DNA from: Glandiceps talaboti
Taxonomy: Eukaryota; Hemichordata; Enteropneusta; Spengelidae
Assembly: GCF_964340395.1 (NCBI RefSeq)
Contig: NC_135551.1
Coordinates: 8,015,379 to 8,079,378, forward strand
Direction of reading: 5' to 3'
Length of the DNA stretch: 64,000 bases
Both the position numbers and the translations under genes were made by a program. The notes under the pieces were generated by a model. It was not told the origin of the DNA and made no database searches. It saw nothing but the letters and a program-made list of their open reading frames with translations. Below, in pieces: positions 33,101 to 43,649 of the stretch (position 1 is its first letter; every line of letters begins with the position of its first letter).

Positions 33101-36100
33101 AGTTACTTTACTATGTTTTTCTACTTGAAAAAACAATGTGAAATAACATATACCAAGTCCTTGTTTGTAACTCAATAAATTGAAAAAACAACAACATTTA
33201 AATAGTGTGTAAACTGCTTTTGGCATCTTTTCGTTATGTATTGAGTTACAAACAAGGACTTGGTATATGTTATTTCACATTGTTTTTTCAAGTAGAAAAA
33301 ACATAGTAAAGTTATTTAATCAATTAAATTCCAAAATAAATACCCAATTATAATCCCTATGGTCACTTTAAGGGGAGGGGAAGGGAGGAAGTTATTTCGA
33401 GAAAGTAGGTTCACCTTTGAAACGTTAGCCCCTAAGGTTATATGAAGACTGCCTTTCATGATTAAACCAGGGATTGGAACTCCTTACAAAATATGGTATA
33501 CATACAACACACTTGTAATGTTTAGTGCAACCATACCTTGCTTGCAGTTCAAAACACTACCCTTTTTTAAATCCTGTTTTGCTCAACTTGTAGTTACTTC
33601 TGTGCAAACAATACCCCTTAGTAGAGAGAACATTATTCTATACGTACAGTTTATCTGACACTTACCATTTCCTTTTCATGTATGCAGCAGCTCTATTGGC
33701 AAACAGTACAGCACTATTTGGAGCTATACTTAATGCTTGGTTGTATAAGTTAATAGCATCTGTCCATTGTTGTTTGGCAAACACTTCATTGGCTCGTTTC
33801 TTTAAAGCTTCAGCTCTGGGTGGTAATCCCTTACGTTTACCACATAGACTTACTCTGTAAATAAACATATCAACATTTACAGATTTAATGTTTGCATTTT
33901 TCTGGTGTACTTTTTACAATAAACTCAGTATTGTGAAAGTTTCTTTGTTTTATCTAGGGTACATTTACCATGTTACACTACCAATGGATGCTTATACTCT
34001 TTGTGCTTTGTATAATAGTGAATTGAAAATGTTGCATAATATACAGATAAGAATGAATTATCAATGTTACCAAATATGTTTTTAACATGGTAAAAGGACT
34101 TCATCAACTCTCTAGGCAGCATACAATACATTGTAGTTTCTATACATGCATATGATCAAAGCATTTTCATCGCAACCTATAATCCTACTAGGACCCCAAT
34201 TATATAACTAGCTTGACTGGAGCACAGAAATGTTTCAAATTTTTGCCCAAGGACTTTAGTCATTCAAAAACAAATGGTAACCATGAGGGCTTCAAGTGAC
34301 AACTGGCAGATTCCAAATTGGCCACTCTAACTATTAGTCCAAAGTCCATCATAAACTAAACACGATCTAAGCCATTTGAAAATTCAGCCTTCTGCTTTAC
34401 AACATCAAATACCTATTTTCTCCTGACAGCAAGTAATTAATCTCACTAGACACTGTCAACTAAAACTTGTCTCACCTCTTAGGTTGACTCTCCTCTCTGA
34501 TTTTGATACCATTAGTTTGTGATATGTGTCGTGATACGCCATTGGCTACTGATCCTGAGATTGCTGTGCCATTGGAGGACAGAGCTTCAGCAACATCTAA
34601 ACAAACACACACAATGTACAATTAGGTTTAATAGTCTGCTATTATACACCGATACTCTTAAGTATTGATGCTATCAGCATTCAACAAAAAGATATATTAT
34701 CCTGTGCACTTTTTTGTTTGAGATTTGTTGCTTGCAATGACTTGCATTATTAAAAGTGGCCATATGTATGAGGACTGGGTAATTATTTTGGATTTTTAAT
34801 TTATAAAACAATTCTATCATGCCTTCCTACTTCAAATATCAACTTGAAAGAACATATGCCATGTCTGTACCTAAATAAATTGCAAAAGATTATTAAATGT
34901 GTAAAATATTTGTTATTGTACATACAATAACAAACTCTTTGTACACATTTTTTAGCTTTTAGTATTGAGGAGTTACAAACACAGACTTGGTCATTGTTGT
35001 TTCACATTGATTTCTCAAGTAGAAGGACATGACAAATGTGTTTTAGAAATTGAAAATCCAAAATAAATACCCAATCCTTATCCATACTAGCAGGAGGAGG
35101 TATTCTATAATCCTTACCTTTAATAACACTGTTACTAGTAGTAGTAGGTATTCTATAATCCTTACCTCTAACAACACCATTACTAGCAGGAGGATGTATT
35201 CTATAATCTTCCAGATTATACTTCCTTGGCATTCTGTTCTTTGTAACGTCAAATAAATAAATCTGTTCACCACCAAGATTGACCAGTAGTTCTCTACCAT
35301 CAGGTCCAAACGTCACATAGGTTGATACTAAGGTACGGAATCTTCTGTTATACTCATTTTGTTTAATTGGTAAATGACCTAAAAAAAAAACCACACATCA
35401 GATAATTTGATTACAGTTTTCTCAAGATATGCACACCAAATATATTTCACCCTACCTCCTACAAAACAGAACCTATTACACTTTCATTAAACTTATGCAA
35501 ACAAGGAACAGAAATGAAATCATTGCACTCGCCACATTTATTTCTTAAAGTTGCATGAAAAGACAAACTAACAGTGTTCTGTAAAACTTTTGTTTTGTGT
35601 CGTTCTTCAAGTGTTTCGTACAGTGTGTCATATAATGCTAAATTAATTTTTGTTATGTGACCTTTGAACCAGTAAAGTTTTATGAGGTATTGTGTATGCA
35701 AATAAACGTTGACAACATTGACAACACTGACAAAATAAGTCTTTGATTGACCTGAAAAAAACAGCACACATCTGATAACTTTTGTACTACCGGTAGTTCC
35801 AATCTCAACAGTGTAAATCATTTCCCCAGTATATATTAGCTCAATCACTTAGCCTTCTCCAATTGTTATTATTTGTACAATGTAGACTTGCCGTGTGACT
35901 ACAGGAGGGCGATGTACACCACTGGTATTTACAGCTGAAGGAGGTCGAGTGATTTAGCCAAAATATATTGGACAAAGAATTCACGTGCTAAGCTAGGAAA
36001 GTGGTTATATCAGAAACTAATCTGACTGCAACCTTTGATTGCTATCAAGTTATGTGAAAAATAGCACAGATAACTTTACAGCAAGCTTACTTACAGGTAG

Positions 36101-39100
36101 CTTGTAATTAGGCCTACCAAAAACTATTGTTTGTTTCTGGTTACCCGACTCTACCTAGCTTTTCACTGCTGACCCTAAACTTTTTTTACGTATTCAAGAA
36201 AAAAATAATAAAATCGCAAAAATTTTGAAATCTCACGAGAAATAGTGGATGACTGACGTCAACTTAAAAACACAAAATAAAACTGTTCTTCCAATCTGTA
36301 ATGGCTGTACATCTGATAGGAAGAAATAAACAACACAGAGACCATTTGGAAAACAATGGAAAACCTGAACAAGACACTTACACAGAAAAAAGATAATACA
36401 AAAAAAAAAAAAAAATAACACAACCCATAACACCAAAGTAAAGCATTTTCTATGTGTACTACAATAGTTTATAGCATTCATATCAAGTGTAAAGTAAGCT
36501 GTTTCATTTTCTAATTGACCACATTAGAAAGGCCAAGTGTTTGGCTTGTAAATAAACCAATTGAAACAGTATATTTTTACACTTGATATGAATGCTATAA
36601 ATGAATGTAGCAAATAGAGAAAGTGCTTTACTTCAGTGTTACTCCTTGTAAAGTAAAATAAAAAATATACCTACCCCACCTATTCTAAAATTGAGCATAA
36701 TCGGAAACAAACATTTTTTTTTTATCAGGTCTTATGAGTATTCTATAAAAGCACCCTGAATACTGGTTATATTGATTTATCAATGCTTTGCTTTCAAATA
36801 TTTTTTGTGCTATTTAAGTTACTGTGTCTATTAGGATGAAATGTTAGGCTTGGGTTTTCTGTTGGGCTCTTTCCAAAATAGTGTTCTGTTTTTTTTTTTT
36901 ATTTGATGCATAGTTTTCAAGATATTCATGATGTTCATATGGTAAAGGTACAAAACTACTTGCTAGGGCAATATAAGTCTGAAAAGGTGGACGCAGCTAA
37001 CATGATCTCTATCTGTTATTGTCATGCATGAAACACATCAACGTTTAAATCTTTACTTATTACAAAATATGCATAGTCTTCAAAGTGACTACATGTGACA
37101 TACCAGCTATGTAATACTGCACACATCCTTTAGGTAGCTCCCCATTTGGGTCTGGGTCAGGTGCCGGAGTATGCCAGGATGCTCCTAGTCTCTCTTCACT
37201 GGAAAACCTCACAGAATGTGGAGATAGCATACGGATGTCGTATATACGAATGTAAGGATCATTGGCACCAACTACAAGAATGATAGTAAATATTGAAGAA
37301 ATTGATTTGTAATATTAAATTCCATGTGAATATTGGTGATTTGCAGCTCATTTGTCATTGTCGGCTTTGTGATACTAATGGAAAAAATGAGACAATTTGT
37401 ATGATATGAACAAACAGAGACAGACAGATGGACAGAGAGAGACAGAGAGACAGAGAGACAGACTTTTGCCTTCCTCAAAGACATGCACCAGGAAGTGCAT
37501 GCATAACCATCATGCACATGCTAGCAAACGGACACAGGGCAATACACAATCATGCAAACACACAAGTCCAACACACAAGTTCATACACATACACACACAC
37601 ACTTCCACAATAGAGCATATGGGTTTTGTTATACATGTAAAATTCCTCCATATTGCATGCAATAATTTTCTTATATAACAGTCTTCTGCTCTAAGATTTA
37701 CTTGCACAACTTATTAAGTGTACTGGTAGAATTGTAAATCTGTCACTGTAGTGAGGAAAAATAGTTCTTTTATTTACTTTAATGTATTTTAGTGCCATGC
37801 ATTTACTAAATCATGTAGTGAAAATTCTCATTTTGATGTTGAATTATTTTAGAAATATTTTTATTTAGGGGTACAATGCAGATTCCATTAAAAAAATGTT
37901 TCAAAAACCCAACCCCCAAACTAAAAGAATTTAGTTATTCATCCTACATTGGACTATTGATCTCACCCCTAAATACAAAAAGGACCATGGGAAATCTTTC
38001 TTTACATGTATTCAGCTAAAATAAACCCAGAAAAGAACTAAAACACGTTGACAGTATATCGTACCTGGACAAACTACATAATGACAGTGTCTACTTTAAC
38101 ATGGTTCATAGCTAGTATCTTAGTATGTCATCAAGACATGATCATAACTTAAAGTACAATTGACTTGACAACAAGGGAATGAAATAAATACTGAACTGAT
38201 CTACATCAACATGTTTGCACTTGCAGATGATTGGTATAATACCAGTGACAACATAATGAACACAATCTGTAGCATACTTTTCAATAGAACCAGAGTTATG
38301 ATTTGAATGTCACCTTACATGTATATCAATCTGCAAGTGAAAACATGTTCAAGATGCCCAATACAGCATTCTTTTAACGAGCACATTGGACCATTACATG
38401 TACATGTATATAGATCATACATGTACACCACACTTCTGATAAATGAAAAGGGCACAAAATGAGTTTATATGTATTTGTGATAGTTTTTGATACACATTTA
38501 ATCACAGTGTTGTGTACTTACTGAATCATACTTAGATTTATCATATATGTATAAAAATTGCTCAGGAAGTCTCTACTATGTAATCAACTTTTCTCCATCA
38601 ATCAACAATGCCAAAAGACAATTGTAATGTTATAGAAGACATGCACTGACACTAAAATTATACAGGAATGTGGTTTTATTTTCACTTGGGTAAAAGGCTT
38701 ATTATATTATACCAGTATATTGATGGTGCAAATCGAGAGATCTGATTGGTCTAGACATCGAACTAGCACGTTTAAATGAGCGATAATGAAAAGTTGGCAC
38801 ACATCCAAGTTTTAAATGTTTACAAATAGGAGTTTACTGTTTGTCGTCTGCTCTGATCCAAACGTTGTAGGCTACAGTAATAGTGAATTCTACAAATTAT
38901 CAGAGGAAGATTTTCTCAATAAGACTGAGTAGTTTATGGGAAATTATGAACTAAATTTCGACAGAAGCCAAGTAACTGTGTATTTGCACAAATCATTGCC
39001 TACTACATGTATGGTCAAGGCATTCACAGTTGTCGACTTGGCTAGCGTGGCAACAGGTATGACGTATGTGTCCTGTCATAAAAATGAAACAAGTGTAAAA

Positions 39101-42100
39101 AATATTACACTGACAGATATTAATCAAAATAGATATTTGTCTGGGATCCTGTCCTACAGTATCAGTCATCAATCTGAGTGGGAAATCCCCAAACCTGAAA
39201 ATCTACTAACATACCTCCTGTAAATACACATATCAACCTGTGGTCAGCATGTCTATCTTCTCACTCCACTGACATGCGGAGCTGGATGTAAAACATGCCC
39301 TATGCCAACCATTTCAAGTAATACCTCTATACAGTACTATTAATAATAATAATAATCTTTATTTGTCCAAATAAATTCGGAAATTTGTTGAATGGTCGCC
39401 GCAGAGCAGCGCCCTAGTGCCCTAGTGTTGAAGAAGCAGGAGGAAACCGGAGTGCCCGGGGAAAACCTGCGTTGTTCGGCAGGGTCAAACTGGTGATTTA
39501 TCAATTTCATTCACTGGTCAAAACCTCTTGGTATACTATCACCTTGAGTCAAACAGGTGATTTATTTATAACTGTACTTTAAATGGGCTGATCGATGTAT
39601 ATTAGAAACTAGCTAGTAGCAGATAAAATAAATCCAGTCACTGCACGACACACAGTGATGTTCAGAGTTGATACGTGTACAGATCAGCTGCCTTGAAATC
39701 AGCTTTATTGTTAAGCAAATTATTCATATGGGGAGGGGGGGGGGGGGTGGCAAATAAAAATATAAAATGTTAGTTCTTATCATCTTGTTTTTGATTTTTT
39801 TCAATACACTGGTATAATATAATAGCGATACCCCCACCCCGATGATATACCACTCAATTTTGACCAGCGAACTCGTATATTTTGTTCACTGGTCAAAACC
39901 TCTTGGTATACTATAACCAGGTGGTTTATAGCTTAAATATAAACTTAGTTTGTGCCACTTTAATATAAACAATCATGTACTATACCTGCAAGCATTTCTG
40001 TTCTTAATGGATTGATAGCCACACACTTGGCTTCAGCATGATTACCAATGTAGGCATTCAGATTGATTAAAACATTGCCACAGTGGTCATTACAGGTATG
40101 TGGTGACCTCAGATCAAACTGTCTGTAATCAGAAACACAGCACTGTGATTAAAACATTGCCACAGTGGTCATTACAGGTATGTGGTGACCTCAGATCAAA
40201 CTGTCTGTAATCAGTAACACAGAACTGTAATTAAAACATTGCCACAGTGGTCATTACAGGTATGTGGTGACCTCAGATCAAACTGTCTGTAATCAGTAAC
40301 ACAGAACTGTAATTAAAACATTGCCACAGTGGTCATTACAGGTATGTGGTGACCTCAGATCAAACTGTCTGTAATCAGAAACAGCACTGTGATTAAAACA
40401 TTGCCACAGTGGTCATTACAGGTATGTGGTGACCTCAGATCAAACTGTCTGTAATCAGTAACACAGAACTGTGATTAAAACATTGCCACAGTGGTCATTA
40501 CAGGTATGTGGTGACCTCAGATCAAACTGTCTGTAATCAGAAACACAGCACTGTGATTAAACATTGCCAGACGTTGTTACAGGTATGTATTGATTCAAAT
40601 ACTAGTAAAACTGTAATCAGAACACAGAACTGTGATTAATACAGGTACATGTCTGTGGTGACCTCAGACCAAACTCTGTAATCAGAAACACAGCACTACG
40701 AATAAATCATTGCCATAGAGGTTGTCATAGGGCATGTGGTGATCGCAAGTTAAATTCTAATCAGACACACAGCACTGTGATTAAAACAGTGGTCATTACA
40801 GGTATGTGGTGATCTCAGGTTAAACTGTCTGTCAACGGAATATAACCATACGATAATTTGTGTTAATCACCTAATAAAGTATAAATACATATCAGAAATA
40901 CGTTGTCTTGTAATGTTTTTGTTGATCATGATGAACCCCAAGAATATCATTCCCTCACTACAAATACAAATACATCAGATCAGTTGAAGGGACACATGCA
41001 AAGTTTATATGTTTTTTATGAGAAAAAGTGTAGTATTTTACTTAGTCATCACATAATTTAGTATACATATCAAAATGTCATGGATACCTTTATTATGCTG
41101 TCAACAATACTAACAAAGCCAGAAGACTATCTTTAATGCGTCTAAGGCACATATTAACATTATCATTATACTAGAATAGCTTAATTACAGTTTTATGTAT
41201 AAGTATTTTTACCCAAGTAAAAATTTTAATCACTCAGCAATTGCTACTTTACAGACACTACGGGAAGAAGTCAATTCAAAATGTTGGTTTTCGCTCGGGT
41301 CTCTGCAGAAACTTCCAGTTGCCTTTAAAAAACACCCCTCATTCACCCTCAAACAGGTGATAACAACTTAAATAAGCCACCTACGAGAATCAATACAAAA
41401 CATTTAACATTCATACCTGATAGTTCCATCCTCTCCAGCACTCCAAAACATATAGGGTACTGTTGGAGCGACAGCAAGTCTTTTTACTCTTCCTGCATGA
41501 CAACTGAATGCTGTGGTTGTCTCGTGAATGTTGATGTCATGAACTCTTACTTTACAGTCAGCTGCAGCAGTAGCAATTATGCGATCATTGGTGTCAGGCA
41601 AAAACTAAAAATACAAGAAGTAACAAGAATGGAATTGTAGTACAACTGATTATAATTATTTATAGTATCAGAGACCTTCAGAATTCAGTTCAAAATTTTA
41701 CAAATGTATTTCTCACCTATAATTTCATTAGTCTCGTCCCTGAATATCTTGCTGAACTTATAATACCCTACAAGATTTTTGTTTTCAAAACATTATACAA
41801 TACTCAAGGTTCCCAAGAATAAAACTCAAATCATATGGAGATTGATATTTTACCTAAGTATGTCAACTCAGTTCTTTGGAATCAACTGCCAACCACTATC
41901 CACTCTGGACTCAGTATTGAGACTTTCAAGTCAAGACTTAAGACATACCTTTTTGAGAGAGCTGATTCGTGAAAGTAATGACAGTATTTATTGTAAAGTG
42001 CAAGAGAGCATTGCTTGATGGATACGGGGCATTATATATCAAAACGCTGTATCATATCATACTTGTAACCATTCTTTGAGGTGCTTGCCTATCTAGAAGG

Positions 42101-43605
42101 AGTGTGAAATACGTTTGGAACAACAGAAAGTAATGGTTATAACACACATCCCAGCCTACCTCATACTCTCCAGATTTTCAATTCAGAAGAAGCCAAAGGG
42201 TGCAATTCATCAAAATGTAACTAGTTTTATATTTGTCAACGCTTTGTCAACCTCCATTATTGTTCAGTAGTCATCCTGTTTTCTTTATTTCCCCAAAATA
42301 AAAACATCTGCCAGTCTACAACAACAATAATAAGTAACTTACCTTTACTGAAAAGACATTGCCATGGTGACCAGTACGTATACTACACAATTGTTTGTGT
42401 TTCATAGGCTCCCAAATGATTGTATTGAGATCATCTGATCCACTCGCCAACAAACTGTCAAACCAATCAAAATATAACAAGTATATTACAACTTAAGCCC
42501 AAGTAAAAAAAAGTTGTTTGGTTCCGGTTACCCGACCCAACCTAGATTTTCACCCCAACCCAATTTTTTTTTACATATTCGAGAAAAATAATAATAAAAT
42601 CGCGAAAATTGTGAAGTCTTGCCAGAAATAGTGGGTCTACCTACCCCACCTATTTTAAAATTGAATGTAATCGGAACCACACAATTTTTTCCCTGCCTAA
42701 TCAAGGAATATTTTTTTTGCATATCATATATTACCAACATAAAAAACATGCAACTTTTGCCAGTTTCTAGAGTCTACTATAATTATGCTATATGATATAA
42801 TTAAATCAGCTCATGACATTCAAATGCAATATTTATCCATTCATCTTTTGTACATGTGAAATGCATGTATACGTCTCCAAGCCATATGAATGTTGTACTC
42901 ACTTTCCTTTCTCATTCCATTCCAAACAGTTAACACATCCAGTATGTCCCTGTTGAAATACAAACAAAATGTGAATTTTCACGAACATTATCCTGTTGTA
43001 TAAGAATTCATTCTGCCTGTAGGAGAACTCAGCACGTGGTAGAACTCAACCAATATTCCTGGGAACACAATCGATATATTTTAGTACGATATTGCCACTT
43101 CAACCCTTTTTAGGTCAAGCCCAAGTGAAAGATTGGGGCCATGGCAGGATTGGGGGCTAAAGTTGTATTTTTCTACATTGTCTGGTGTCTTCTGAACAAC
43201 CACAGATTATCTCATTTGTACAACTGCTAACACATCAGACCATGGACGAACGGAACCTGTTACAAACAGAGAAAGTTCTGCAATCATTCGTGCCAGATCC
43301 TTTCCCCAAGAAGAACGAAGTTCGTTTATTAACAATTTCAGCTTGTGTTACATTGTGTGATCTTTCTTAAATGCATTCTTATCATTCAAAAATTGACATC
43401 CTAAATGTAATATGATGCACTCTCCCTCAGAACGTGCACCTCTTTAAACTAAATTAGTTTACTAAAAGGTTCACTTACTTGTAATTCTGCTTCCAAATTG
43501 AGCCTGGGCAAGAGAGCTTTGTTGACATGCAATGAACGCTGAAAACCACAGCAATGCCTCACCTGAAAGATAAAGTTATTGAACCAATTTAGTAACATCA
43601 TCATC

Positions 43606-43649
<44 letters not shown>

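Noticed and set aside
35459-35848. 129-codon ORF in WDTC1 intron 7
   Set aside because: The frame is open but unlike any WDTC1 sequence, exon 7 joins exon 8 cleanly without it, and no family was recognised. It may be transposon debris.
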